NCBI RefSeq assembly: GCF_012911925.1
Contig: NZ_JAAXKY010000014.1
Coordinates: forward strand, 1 to 64,000
Source: Pseudonocardia xinjiangensis
Lineage (GTDB): Bacteria; Actinomycetota; Actinomycetes; Mycobacteriales; Pseudonocardiaceae
Length of the DNA stretch: 64,000 nucleotides
Direction of reading: 5' to 3'
Below, piece after piece: positions 16,058 through 25,194 of this stretch (positions are counted from its first letter, which is position 1; each line of letters begins with the position of its first letter). The position numbers and the translations under genes are program-made. A model generated the notes under the pieces. That model had not been told where the DNA came from and did not search any database. It saw only the letters and a program-made list of their open reading frames with translations.

Positions 16058-16635
16058 CCGCTGTGGCCACCGCGCCGAACCTGCGCACGTTCCGGGCGGA
16101 GGACCGTGCGGAGTGGCGGGCGTGGCTGCAGGACAACTGCGCCACGGCGGACGAGGTCTGGCTGGTGATCCAGCACGCGGGCAGCGGCACGCCGGGCGTC
16201 CGGCACCGCGACGCCATCGAGGAGGCGCTCTGCTTCGGCTGGATCGACAGCCTGGCGCGCAAGCTCGACGCCACGTCGTGGGCCCAGCGGTTCACCCCCC
16301 GCAACCCGCGGGGAGCCTGGAGCAACGTCAACAGGGAGCTGGTGGAACGGCTGACCGTGCAGGGCCTGATGACCCCGCACGGGCAGGCGGCCGTCGACCT
16401 CGCGAAGCGCACCGGCACGTGGTCGGTACTCGCCGACGCGCAGAGCGGGGTGGTCCCCGACGACCTGCGTGACCATCTCGCCGCCGACGAGGCCGCGGCC
16501 CGGCACTTCGAGGCGTTCCCGCGGTCGGCCAGGCGGGCGATCCTCGAGTGGATCGCGCGGGCCAAGCGGCCCGAGACGAGGCAGCGCCGCGTCGCGCGGA
16601 CTGTCGAGTGCGCCGCCCGGAACGAACGGCCCTGA
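16054..16635 (+). CDS. YdeI/OmpD-associated family protein
   Basis: 193 aa. Family blocks are 'FRAEDRAEWRAWLQDN', 'EEALCFGWIDSLARKLD', 'QRFTPRNPRGAWSNVN' and 'FEAFPRSARRAILEWI'. The family is linked to resistance to cationic peptides in enteric bacteria and is common in soil bacteria with unknown activity. The GTG start at 16054 overlaps the stop of the VOC gene by four bases, so the two form an operon. A terminator follows. Confidence 0.85.
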   Translation: MTAVATAPNLRTFRAEDRAEWRAWLQDNCATADEVWLVIQHAGSGTPGVRHRDAIEEALCFGWIDSLARKLDATSWAQRFTPRNPRGAWSNVNRELVERLTVQGLMTPHGQAAVDLAKRTGTWSVLADAQSGVVPDDLRDHLAADEAAARHFEAFPRSARRAILEWIARAKRPETRQRRVARTVECAARNERP

Positions 16636-16645
16636 CAACGCGCGA

Positions 16646-16675
16646 GCGGGCAGCCCACCTGCGTGGGCTGCCCGC
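16646..16675. terminator. Terminator between YdeI gene and DUF1345 gene
   Basis: A 13-base perfect stem (16646-16658 with 16663-16675) with loop CTGC lies 10 bases after the YdeI stop and 25 bases from the end of the convergent gene at 16701, probably serving both. Confidence 0.8.
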
Positions 16676-16700
16676 CGGTCGGTCGGGTGGCTCCGGAGAG

Positions 16701-17411
16701 TCAGCTGCCGGTGAGCAGGCCGACCACCATCGAGATGATCGCGGTGTTGTAGACGAACGCGAGCAGCCCGTGGCAGAGCACGATTCCGCGGGTGCGGGCG
16801 TTCTGGACATCGACGTCGGACGTGGCGAAGGTCGTGCCGATGGCGAAGGAGAAGTAGACGAACTCGAGCAGCGTCGGCGACGGCGTCTCGGGGAACGACA
16901 GCGGAGCGTCGTCGCTGTTGAGGTACAGCCGGGCGTAGCGCTCGGCGTAGCTCAGGTGCAGGATCACCCAGGCCAGCAGCACCATGACGACGCTGATCGC
17001 CTTGACGGCGGCGACGCTCTCGTCGGTCCCTTCGGCCGTTGCGATGTTCAGCCCGGCACCGAGCAGGGTGATCGCCGTGGCCAGGGTGATGAGGTAGCTC
17101 GTGCGGCGCCCGGCCAGTCGCAGTGGCCAGCGCTCGTCCCCGCGTCGGGCCCGGCGCACCCGGGACACCCGGATACCGGTGTAACAGAAGGCGAAGAGCA
17201 TCCAGGCCAGGCTGGACAGGATGAAGCTGGGGGAGTCCACGGCGGCATCGTCGGGATCCAGGATGTAGGCCAGGCTCGCCAGGAGCAGCAGGATGTCGAC
17301 CGCGTTGGTCACCAACCGACCGGGCGACAGACCTGGCGACGTGGTGACGGGCTGCGGATCTTGGGCGGTGTCCGGTTCGGCCGTCTTGGTGGACACGCTG
17401 TTCTGGTTCAC
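16701..17411 (-). CDS. DUF1345 integral membrane protein
   Basis: 236 aa with about six membrane helices. The family C-terminal motif is visible: 'FVYFSFAIGTTFATSDVDV' followed by 'GLLAFVYNTAII'. The N-terminal 30 residues are polar and disordered. It has no known biochemical function. Monocistronic. Confidence 0.85.
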   Translation of the reverse strand: MNQNSVSTKTAEPDTAQDPQPVTTSPGLSPGRLVTNAVDILLLLASLAYILDPDDAAVDSPSFILSSLAWMLFAFCYTGIRVSRVRRARRGDERWPLRLAGRRTSYLITLATAITLLGAGLNIATAEGTDESVAAVKAISVVMVLLAWVILHLSYAERYARLYLNSDDAPLSFPETPSPTLLEFVYFSFAIGTTFATSDVDVQNARTRGIVLCHGLLAFVYNTAIISMVVGLLTGS

Positions 17412-17651
17412 TGGGCTGTCGGTCCCTGCTGGTCGTCGTGGATCAATGGAGGAGAAGGCCCTGCAGTCTGCCGACGTCGTTGGCGTGCGGGGTGACCAGA
17501 TGGTGAGTGACCGGCTCGGTTGGCCCGCCTCCAGCGCCTCGCACCTGTGTCGTCGATCGTGAGCGCGTGGATCATAGCCACCTGCGTTTCGAAGTTGATC
17601 GCTGCATCCTGATCACGGCTCGGTGCGCTCGGCTCGTTCTCGGGAGGTTCG

Positions 17652-18692
17652 GTGAGGGTCGCGGTCGTCGGTGCAGGCGTGGTCGGGCTGTCCACCACCG
17701 CCGAACTGCTGCGGCGCGGCGTCGACGTGGTGTGTCACGAGCGGGCGGGCGGGCCGATGGCCCAGCGTTCGGCCGGCTCGTCACGGATCTTCCGGCTGGC
17801 TCACCCCACACCGGACCTGGTGCGGCTCGCGCAGGCCGCCCGGGAGGGGTTCGGCCGCTGGGAGCAGGCGTCGCACACGGCGATGATCGCGCCGGGCGGC
17901 TGCGTGATCAGCGGGGACCAGGTGCCGGGGTGGGCGGCCGCGATGGCCGCTGCCGGGGCAGCACACGAGATCGTCGACGGGCGGTCGGGCCGGCTGCGGC
18001 TCCCTGCGCGCAGGCCGCCGTCAGCGGCGCTGGTCGACCCGTCGGGTGGCGTGATCGACGTCGACGCCGTGCGGGCCCACCTGATCGAGGTGACCAGCGG
18101 CGCCGTTGTCCAGGACCACGTCTACGCGCTCGAGGACACCCCCACCGGCGCAACCGTGTGGAGCTCGGCGGGAACGGCCCGGTTCGATGCGGTTCTGCTG
18201 ACGGCCGGGGCCGGGACGTCGCCGCTCGCTGCGCAGGTCGGCATCTACACCCCACCCGCGTTGGCGCACCACGTGCGGTTCACCTTCCCGGTCGACCCGG
18301 CGGTGTCCTGGCAGTGCTGGATCGACAAGCCCTCCGCCGGCCTGGCCACCTACCAGCACCGGAGCGGTCCCGGCCGGTGGGCGGTCGGCGGATCGATCGA
18401 TCCCGGGCAGGTGGCGTGGGAAGCGGGCCGGGACGCGGCCACCGCCGCGTCGCGCGACGCCGTACTCCGGTACGCGCGCGAGCACCTCGCGGTCGAACCC
18501 CGCGTCGTGGACACCCTGTACTGCGTCACCACACCGGGCCTGGCCGACGGGTTCGAGTTCCGCCGTCACGGCGCGATCCTCGCGGTGTCCGGCGAGAACC
18601 TGTTCAAGTTCGCGCCCCTGCTGGGCGAAGTACTGGCGGAAGCGTGCACCGGCGGGTCGACGCCTGCGGTCGCGGACCTGGCTCGCCGGTAG
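17652..18692 (+). CDS. FAD-dependent amine/amino acid oxidase (DAO family)
   Basis: 346 aa. The dinucleotide motif 'VAVVGAGVVGLSTTAELL' is at the N-terminus. 'SAGSSRIFRLAH' matches the sarcosine-oxidase-type glutamate/serine loop, and a GG-containing segment near 'RWAVGGSID' follows. It should oxidise a secondary amine or amino acid and release hydrogen peroxide or pass electrons on. It is convergent with the diaminopropionate cluster (130 bases between stops), so a link to that pathway is possible but not shown. GTG 17652 follows GGGAGG. Confidence 0.8.
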   Translation: MRVAVVGAGVVGLSTTAELLRRGVDVVCHERAGGPMAQRSAGSSRIFRLAHPTPDLVRLAQAAREGFGRWEQASHTAMIAPGGCVISGDQVPGWAAAMAAAGAAHEIVDGRSGRLRLPARRPPSAALVDPSGGVIDVDAVRAHLIEVTSGAVVQDHVYALEDTPTGATVWSSAGTARFDAVLLTAGAGTSPLAAQVGIYTPPALAHHVRFTFPVDPAVSWQCWIDKPSAGLATYQHRSGPGRWAVGGSIDPGQVAWEAGRDAATAASRDAVLRYAREHLAVEPRVVDTLYCVTTPGLADGFEFRRHGAILAVSGENLFKFAPLLGEVLAEACTGGSTPAVADLARR

Positions 18693-18821
18693 AACGCCCC
18701 GATCGAAACGGCTTTGCGCCCGGAGGCGCCCGAGGCGACCACGGCACAGCCGGACCGCGCCGGTGCGGTCAGCGGCTGCGCGACCTCGGAGAGGTCGATG
18801 TGGCCGGGTCGGTGGTGCTGG

Positions 18822-19811
18822 TCAGGCCGATCGGGAGCCGGCCGCGAGCTCGTCGGCGGCGTCGAGCACGTCCTCGCCGTACAGGTCGTGCACCCAGTTG
18901 GACTGGTAGACGGTGTCCAGGTAGCGCTCACCGAGGTCGGGGGCGATGGCCACCGAGGTGAGGTCACCGTCGTCGTGCTGGGCCAGCCAGCTCATCGCAC
19001 CGCTGACGACCGTGCCCGTGGAGCCGCCGAACAGGAACCCGCTGCGGGCCAGCCGGTGGCAGGCCCGGATCGTGTCCGCCTCCTCGACGAGCACCACCTC
19101 GTCGACGTAGGACTCGTCGAGCAGCGCAGGGCGCACACCCGTGCCCAGCCCGGGGATCATGCGACGACCCGGTGCACCACCGAAGGTCACCGAACCGACG
19201 CTGTCGATCGCGACGATCCGCACCGGCCGGTGCCACTCCCGGAAGAACCGCGCGCAGCCCATCAGGGTGCCGGTGGTGCCGGCCCCCACGAACAGCACGT
19301 CCAGGCGGGGGAACTCGTCGGCGATCGCCGGGGCCGTCGTGCGGTAGTGCGCCCTCCAGTTACCCGGGTTCGTGTACTGGTTCAGCCACACATAACGGGG
19401 GTCCGAGGCGCACAGCGAGCGGACGTAGTCGATCCGGGCGCCCAGGAAGCCGCCGACGGGATCCGGTTCGGTGATGATCTGCACCTGGCTGCCCAGTGCC
19501 TCCATCAGCCGCCGGGTCGCGAGGTTCGAGCGGGAGTCGGTCACGCAGACGAACCCGTAGCCCTTGCTCGCCGCGATCATGCTCAGCGCGACGCCGAGGT
19601 TGCCGGACGAGGACTCGACCAGTATCGACCCAGGTCTGAGGAGCCCGTCGCGTTCGGCGGCCTCCACCATCTCTGACGCCGCCTTTAGCTTGATCGAGCC
19701 GGCGAAGTTGAAACCCTCGCACTTCAGGAAGAGCGACTGCCCGAAGATCGACTGGAGGTCGACGTAGAGCTGCTCCTCGTTGAAACCCTGAGGGACGGAA
19801 ATGACAGACAC
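18822..19811 (-). CDS. sbnA: SbnA-like PLP synthase for L-2,3-diaminopropionate
   Basis: 329 aa, fold-type II PLP enzyme of the cysteine synthase family. In Staphylococcus, SbnA joins O-phospho-L-serine and L-glutamate to form N-(1-amino-1-carboxy-2-ethyl)-glutamate, which SbnB then oxidises to L-2,3-diaminopropionate (Dap). The PLP lysine is Lys41 in 'GSIKLKAA'. 'ESSSGNLGVALS' and the phosphate loop 'VGAGTTGTLMG' are intact. It is the last gene of the cluster operon, 36 bases after sbnB. The pair SbnA/SbnB is diagnostic for Dap supply, as in staphyloferrin B, zwittermicin and dapdiamide loci. Confidence 0.9.
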   Translation of the reverse strand: MSVISVPQGFNEEQLYVDLQSIFGQSLFLKCEGFNFAGSIKLKAASEMVEAAERDGLLRPGSILVESSSGNLGVALSMIAASKGYGFVCVTDSRSNLATRRLMEALGSQVQIITEPDPVGGFLGARIDYVRSLCASDPRYVWLNQYTNPGNWRAHYRTTAPAIADEFPRLDVLFVGAGTTGTLMGCARFFREWHRPVRIVAIDSVGSVTFGGAPGRRMIPGLGTGVRPALLDESYVDEVVLVEEADTIRACHRLARSGFLFGGSTGTVVSGAMSWLAQHDDGDLTSVAIAPDLGERYLDTVYQSNWVHDLYGEDVLDAADELAAGSRSA

Positions 19812-19847
19812 GATGGCCTCCTCAATTACAGCAGAACATTCGGCTGC

Positions 19848-20876
19848 TCACCCGTACCGGCGCAGCTCGTGGAAGAAGTCGTCGACGACGTGGAGCTCGC
19901 CGGAGCGGGTCACCTCGTCGTAGACGTATTTGCCGACGGCGAGATCGAGCACGCCGAGGCCGAAGGGTGAGAACACCACCGGGCGGTCTGCCGGCACCGT
20001 GACTCGCCCGGCCATCACGTCGTCCAAGGTGCCGTCCAGGAAGTCACGGTTGCCCGTGAGCTGCTCGGCCAGATGGGGCGAGGTGTTGGCTTTGAGGCAG
20101 TGTTCGACGTCGTCGACGATGTTGGTGGAGGCCAGCACGATCTCGGGAGCGAGGTCGCGCAGTGACACGTGCAGGACCAGCGGGTTGTGGTCGAACCAGG
20201 ACACGTCGTTGACGTGGGGTTCGCCGGCCACGGTCGCGAACACGACCAGGTCGCTGGAGCGGATCAGGTCCTCCGCGGAGCGGTGCACGGTGATCCGTCC
20301 GGGGAGGCCGGTCTGTTCGAGGTAGCCGCGGAACCCCGCGGCGTGCTCGGTGGACAGGTCGAAGACGCCGATGTCGTCGAAGGACCAGTCGGTGCCGGTG
20401 AGGAAGGTGTGGATGTAGCGGGCGATCAGGCCCACCCCGAAGAACCCGACGCGGGTGGGGCGGGCGCGGCCCCGGCTGAGCCGGTCAGCGGCCAGCGCAG
20501 CCGAGGCGGCTGTCCTGGTGGCGCTGATGATGGAGCTTTCCAGGCAGGCGAAGGGGTAGCCGGTGTCGTGGTCGTTGAGGATCAGCACGGCCGAGGCGCG
20601 TGGGATGCCGGCTGCGACGTTGCCGGGGAAGCTGGAGATCCATTTGAGGCCGTCGACGCGGACCTGGCCGCCGATGGAGGCGGGCAGGGCGATGATCCGG
20701 TCGGCGGGGCGGTCGGGGAATCGCAGGAAGTAGGAGGGCGGGTTGACCGAGTCACCGGCACCGTGCAACCGGTAGGTGGCCTCGACGACCTCCATGATCT
20801 GCTTCTCCCGGCCCTGCAGCGCCTGCTGGACCTGACCGCCGGAGATCACCGCGAACGGCGGGACGTTCGCGCTCAT
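19848..20876 (-). CDS. sbnB: SbnB-like dehydrogenase for L-2,3-diaminopropionate
   Basis: 342 aa, ornithine cyclodeaminase/mu-crystallin family. It performs the NAD-dependent oxidation and hydrolysis of the SbnA product, giving Dap, 2-oxoglutarate and NADH. The Rossmann motif 'VGFFGVGLIARYIHTF' is in the centre. 'DGLKWISSFPGNVAAGIPRAS' is typical of the SbnB subgroup. The start ATG 20876 overlaps the stop of the dioxygenase gene by four bases (ATGA). The 2-oxoglutarate released could feed the neighbouring dioxygenase. Confidence 0.9.
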   Translation of the reverse strand: MSANVPPFAVISGGQVQQALQGREKQIMEVVEATYRLHGAGDSVNPPSYFLRFPDRPADRIIALPASIGGQVRVDGLKWISSFPGNVAAGIPRASAVLILNDHDTGYPFACLESSIISATRTAASAALAADRLSRGRARPTRVGFFGVGLIARYIHTFLTGTDWSFDDIGVFDLSTEHAAGFRGYLEQTGLPGRITVHRSAEDLIRSSDLVVFATVAGEPHVNDVSWFDHNPLVLHVSLRDLAPEIVLASTNIVDDVEHCLKANTSPHLAEQLTGNRDFLDGTLDDVMAGRVTVPADRPVVFSPFGLGVLDLAVGKYVYDEVTRSGELHVVDDFFHELRRYG

Positions 20877-21880
20877 GAAGTGCTCACATCGATGGTGGGC
20901 GAGCAGTCGACCAGGCGCACCGCGTCGGCCATGCCGACCAGCACCTCGCGCGGCCCCTCGTACGGCTCCCGGCTGTGGGCGGTGCGGATGTTGTCCACCA
21001 GCATCAGGTCGCCCGCCTGCCACGGCTCGCGCATGGTGTGGGCCTCGTTGACCTCGTTGAGCAGGTCCACGACGTCCGGGGTCATCGGTTCGCCGTTGCC
21101 GAACCGCGTCGTGAACGGCAGCCCGTCGGCGCCGTACATGTCCACGAGGAACTCACGCACCTCCGGATCGATCGTCCACTCGCTGAGGAACGCGATCTGG
21201 TTGAACCAGCAGCGCCGGCCGGTCACCGGGTGGTGCACCACAGCGCTGCGCCGCTGCCTGGTGCGGAGCCCGCCGTCGGGCTGCCACTCGAACTCGATCG
21301 CGTTGGCGCGGCAGTAGCTCTCGACCGCGCCACGGTCCTCGGTGCCGAAGGCCTCGGCCCAGGACGCCCCGATGTCGTCGTTGTAGTTCCGGACGAGCAG
21401 CCAGCCCTCGCGCTCGAACCGGTCGACCAGCTCACGCGGCAGCGCCTCGAGCACGGTCGGCGAGTCGGCCACTCCGGTCGCGCCTCCGCTGGTGGCCGCG
21501 CCCAGACAGGCGAACAGCATCACCGAGGGGAACTCCAGGGTGTAGCTCAGCTCGTGGTGCATGCACATCTGCTGGTTCGCCGGCCACTTCGTCGAGGAGT
21601 AGACGCCCTCGGAGTAGACCTGCCGGGGTGCGAACGCCTCCCGCTCGGCCATCAGGCCGGTGGTGGTCAGCCGCTGGAACACAGCCGCCACCTCCGCCGC
21701 GTCGCGCAGGCCGAGGCCGCGGACCAGTACCGAGCCGTACTCGGCGACCAGGGCGCGCAACGCGTCCCGGCGCTCGCCCGCCCAGCGCGGCGCGTCGCCG
21801 CTGGGGTCGGCCCGCAACATCGGCGGCTTGCCGGGTTGCAGGTCCACGTCGAGCAGTGACGCCGCGGATGAGGACGACAT
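20873..21880 (-). CDS. TauD/TfdA-like Fe(II)/2-oxoglutarate dioxygenase
   Basis: About 335 aa. It has the double-stranded beta-helix fold of the TauD/clavaminate-synthase-like family. The facial triad is H108-x-E110 in 'CMHHELSY' and the distal His302 in 'NIRTAHSREPY', with Arg311 for 2-oxoglutarate. Relatives in NRPS clusters (SyrP, DdaC) oxidise aminoacyl groups bound to a carrier protein. DdaC of dapdiamide synthesis epoxidises fumaramoyl-Dap held on DdaD. Here the gene sits between a DdaD-like A/T/TE protein and sbnB, the same company. I infer that it oxidises a carrier-bound Dap derivative. Start 21880 has AAGGAAG upstream; ATG 21904, overlapping the NRPS stop, is the alternative. Confidence 0.85.
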   Translation of the reverse strand: MSSSSAASLLDVDLQPGKPPMLRADPSGDAPRWAGERRDALRALVAEYGSVLVRGLGLRDAAEVAAVFQRLTTTGLMAEREAFAPRQVYSEGVYSSTKWPANQQMCMHHELSYTLEFPSVMLFACLGAATSGGATGVADSPTVLEALPRELVDRFEREGWLLVRNYNDDIGASWAEAFGTEDRGAVESYCRANAIEFEWQPDGGLRTRQRRSAVVHHPVTGRRCWFNQIAFLSEWTIDPEVREFLVDMYGADGLPFTTRFGNGEPMTPDVVDLLNEVNEAHTMREPWQAGDLMLVDNIRTAHSREPYEGPREVLVGMADAVRLVDCSPTIDVSTS

Positions 21881-21900
21881 CTCGATCTTCCTTTCCGTTG

Positions 21901-24900
21901 TCATGAGGAGAAAGCCATCAGTTCGGCGGCGCGCAGCACGGCCTTCGCCGCCTCAGCGGGCCGGGTGCGCAGGAAGTAGTGCCCGCCGTCGTCGAGCTCG
22001 TGCAGGTCGACATCCCGGGCGAACAGCTGCCAGTCGCGGTACCGCTGCGCGAACCTCGCGGTGCTCGGGTCGTCGGCGGCGACCACCACGGTGATCGGCG
22101 CGGACAGCTTCACCGCAGGCGGGCTGTCGAGGGCGTCGGCGAAGTAGCGGTGGGCGGACACGCAGTCGTGCCGGTAGGCCGCGCCGACGTGCTCGGCACG
22201 CTGCTGGTCCAGCTCCCCGAGCTGGGTGTAGCCGGTGTCCGCGGTCAGGCCGGCGGCGATCTCGGCGCTGGTCCGCTCCGAGAGCGCGGCGATGGTGGCG
22301 CGCCGGACGCCGGCGTCGCCGGGCAGCTGCGCAGCCAGGAACACCCGCTGGACAGCCACCCCCCGTGCCTGCAGCTGCGTCGCCGTCTCGAGGGCGAGCG
22401 CAGTGCCGGAGGAGTGGCCCCACAGCAGCACCCTGGTCAGGCCACGCCCGACGATCTCGGCGGCCACCTGCTCGGCGACCTGCACGATCGGCATGAACGG
22501 CTCGCGTTCGGCAGCGAGGTCGTGGCCGGGCAGCTCGACGGCGAGAACCGCCAGCCCGCTCCCCCGCAGGGCCCTGGCCACCGGCTCGAAGTTCACCGCG
22601 TTGCCACCCGCGTAGGGGAAGCACACCAGCGCGCCGACCTGCCCACCGTCCGATCCCGAGAGGGCCTGCAGCAAGCCGGGGCGGCGCTCGGACCTGCCGT
22701 CGACCAGGCCGGCCAGATCGGAGAGGACCGGGTGCCTGGTGATGTCCTTGAGCGACACCGCCCGGTCCAGTGCGATGGCCAGCTTCACGGCAGACAGCGA
22801 GTTGCCACCGCGGTCGAAGAAGTGGTCGCCGCGACCGATCTGGTCCACCGGAACGCCGAGCACCTTCGCCCACGCGGCCGCCAGCCGCTCCTCGGTCGGC
22901 GTCCGCGGTGCGTCGTAGTCCTCCTCGACGACGTCGAGCTCACGGGCGAGCAGCGTCAGCCGCTTCTTGTCGATCTTGCTGTTGGGGGTGAGCGGCAGGC
23001 TTTCCTGCCAGTGGAAGGCCGCCGGCACCATGTACTCGGGCAGCGACTCGGCCAGCCGGTCCCGCAGGACGTCGACCTCGAGCGGCCCCCCTGCGGAGTA
23101 GAACGCCACGAGCTGCTTGCTCTGGTCGGGCCGCTCGGCCACCACCACGGCGCCGTCGCGCACCCCGGGCACCCGCAGCAGCGTGTTCTCGATCTCGCCG
23201 ATCTCGATCCGGAAGCCGCGGATCTTGACCTGGGCGTCGCGGCGGCCGAGGAACTCGAGCTTGCCGTCCGGCAGCCAGCGGCCGTGGTCGCCGCTGCGAT
23301 AGAGCCGCTCGCCTTCGCGGTGCGGGTCGGCCAGGAACGCGAGCCGCGTGCGCTCGGGGTCGTTGATGTAGCCGCGACCGACGCAGATCCCGGAGAAGAC
23401 GATCTCCCCCGGCGCGCCGAGCGGCACCGGGGAGAGGTGCTCGTCGACGACGTAGACGCTCACGTTCTGGATGGCCGGGCCGAGCGGGACGCGTTCCCCG
23501 TCGGGAGCCCGGTCCATGACCTCGTGGTTGGTGTCGTCGGAGGTCTCGGTCAGCCCGTAGGCGTTGACCAGCTTGATCGCCGGCTCCGCGGCGAACCAGC
23601 GCTGTGTCAGCTCCCTCTTCAGCGCCTCACCGGTGGCCGACACGCTGTGCAGGTCCGGGAGCTCGCGCGGGTGCTGCTCCAGGTAGGACAGCACGACCTC
23701 GAGATAGGACGGCACGACCTGCAGCACCGCGACGCGGTGCTCGGTGATCGTGTCGACGAAGCGCTCGACGTCGAGGATGGCGTCCTGCTCCACGAGCACG
23801 GTGCGCCCGCCCACCAGCAGCGCGGAGACCAGCTGCCACAGCGAGATGTCGAAGCACTGGGGCGCGGTCTGCGCGACCGCCTGCCCCTCACCGATCTCGC
23901 AGGCGTCGATCTTGGCGTAGAGGTGGTTGAGCATCCCGGCCTGCTCACACATCGCACCCTTGGGCTCACCCGTCGAGCCGGAGGTGAAGTAGATGTAGGC
24001 CAACTGGTCCGCCGTCACCGCCACACCCAGGTCGTCCTCGGCGTGGTCCTCCCCGTACGCGACATCGACCACCAGCCGCTCGACGCTCGACAGGGAGTCG
24101 AGGGCCTTGTCGAGCGTGGTGGTGCTGCCCGGCTCGGTCAGCACCAGCGTGCAGCCGGCGCGGGAGAGCGTGGTCGCGATCCGGTCGGCCGGGAAGTGCG
24201 GCTCGATCGGCAGGTACGCCCCGCCGGCCTTGAACACCGCCAGCACCGCGGCCATCCAGTCCAGGTTCCGCTCGGTGACCACCGCGACCACGTCCTCGCG
24301 CCGCAGCCCGCGGGCCAGCAGCGCCCGCCCGAGCCGGTTGGCGCGGGCGTTGAGCTCGCGGTAGGTCCACTGCCGCTCGCCCTGCACCGCCGCGACCGCG
24401 TCCGGGTGCGCCGCGACCTGCTGCTCGAACAGCTCGTGGAACCGCACATCCGGCAGCTCCCGCCGCGGACCCGCCAGGCCCTCGAGCTGAAACGCCAGCT
24501 CCTCGACCGACAGCAGGCTCTGCCGCCGGTGCTCGGCGTCGAGGTCGGCGGTGATCAGGGACAGCGCGGTGAGGTAGTAGCCGGCGACCCGCGCGGCGTA
24601 GTCGGCGTCGAGCACGTCGGTCCGGTAGCGCAGCACGAGCCGCCCGTCGGCGATGCCGACCCGCAGCACGGTGCCCTCGGCGAACTCGCCGGCGTGACCG
24701 GTCGGGTCCAGGACGGTCTCGAAGGACGGGCCGGCCACGCCCAGCTCGCGCCGCAGCTCCTCGACCGGGAAGTCCTGGTGCGACACCAGCTCCGACTCGA
24801 CCCGGCCCGCACCCAGCAGCAGCGAGCGCCACGACCCGGGTTCGGTCGTCAGCCGGCAGGGCAGCGGGTGGCCGCCGTCGACGGCGACGTAACCGGTGAC

Positions 24901-25146
24901 CACGTCCCGCTCACCGGACAGCGCCGCGAGCACCGTGGCGTGGGCGGCCACCAGCACCGAGCTGAACGGCACCGCCAGCTCGTCCGCCAACCGGTGCACC
25001 GCCGTCACCAGCGCGTCGGGAACCGGGGTCCCGTACTCGGCGACACCCGCCACCGCGCCGGACCTCCAGCGTGGGATCGCGGTCGAGCCACCGGCGACGA
25101 GCACCCCGCGCCAGAACTCTCGGCCGGCCTCCACTACCGCTCCCAT
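21901..25146 (-). CDS. DdaD-like NRPS: half condensation, adenylation, carrier, thioesterase
   Basis: 1081 aa. Residues 1-215 match only the second half of a condensation domain; the HHxxxDG half is absent, so it should not condense. The adenylation domain (225-735) is complete, with A3 FTSGSTGEPKG at 387-397, A5 NAYGLTET, A7 YRSGD and the A10 lysine K724 in PNSKIDKK. Pocket residues read D433, I434, W437, Q476, S503, T505, A529, D537, D538, K724. The two acidic residues suit a substrate with a side-chain amine, such as Dap. A carrier domain (750-815) has Ser783 in GGNSL. A type II-like thioesterase (835-1081) has GHSSG with Ser912. ATG 25146 follows GGAGG. It should load a monomer for the dioxygenase and then release or transfer it. 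Confidence 0.9.
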   Translation of the reverse strand: MGAVVEAGREFWRGVLVAGGSTAIPRWRSGAVAGVAEYGTPVPDALVTAVHRLADELAVPFSSVLVAAHATVLAALSGERDVVTGYVAVDGGHPLPCRLTTEPGSWRSLLLGAGRVESELVSHQDFPVEELRRELGVAGPSFETVLDPTGHAGEFAEGTVLRVGIADGRLVLRYRTDVLDADYAARVAGYYLTALSLITADLDAEHRRQSLLSVEELAFQLEGLAGPRRELPDVRFHELFEQQVAAHPDAVAAVQGERQWTYRELNARANRLGRALLARGLRREDVVAVVTERNLDWMAAVLAVFKAGGAYLPIEPHFPADRIATTLSRAGCTLVLTEPGSTTTLDKALDSLSSVERLVVDVAYGEDHAEDDLGVAVTADQLAYIYFTSGSTGEPKGAMCEQAGMLNHLYAKIDACEIGEGQAVAQTAPQCFDISLWQLVSALLVGGRTVLVEQDAILDVERFVDTITEHRVAVLQVVPSYLEVVLSYLEQHPRELPDLHSVSATGEALKRELTQRWFAAEPAIKLVNAYGLTETSDDTNHEVMDRAPDGERVPLGPAIQNVSVYVVDEHLSPVPLGAPGEIVFSGICVGRGYINDPERTRLAFLADPHREGERLYRSGDHGRWLPDGKLEFLGRRDAQVKIRGFRIEIGEIENTLLRVPGVRDGAVVVAERPDQSKQLVAFYSAGGPLEVDVLRDRLAESLPEYMVPAAFHWQESLPLTPNSKIDKKRLTLLARELDVVEEDYDAPRTPTEERLAAAWAKVLGVPVDQIGRGDHFFDRGGNSLSAVKLAIALDRAVSLKDITRHPVLSDLAGLVDGRSERRPGLLQALSGSDGGQVGALVCFPYAGGNAVNFEPVARALRGSGLAVLAVELPGHDLAAEREPFMPIVQVAEQVAAEIVGRGLTRVLLWGHSSGTALALETATQLQARGVAVQRVFLAAQLPGDAGVRRATIAALSERTSAEIAAGLTADTGYTQLGELDQQRAEHVGAAYRHDCVSAHRYFADALDSPPAVKLSAPITVVVAADDPSTARFAQRYRDWQLFARDVDLHELDDGGHYFLRTRPAEAAKAVLRAAELMAFSS

Positions 25147-25194
25147 CGACAACCTCCACTCACCGTGACCATGGTGTTGACCACTGCATTTCCG

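Noticed and set aside
18714..19676. Plus-strand open frame opposite sbnA
   Set aside because: Antisense to a full-length sbnA with intact PLP motifs; no domains in the translation.
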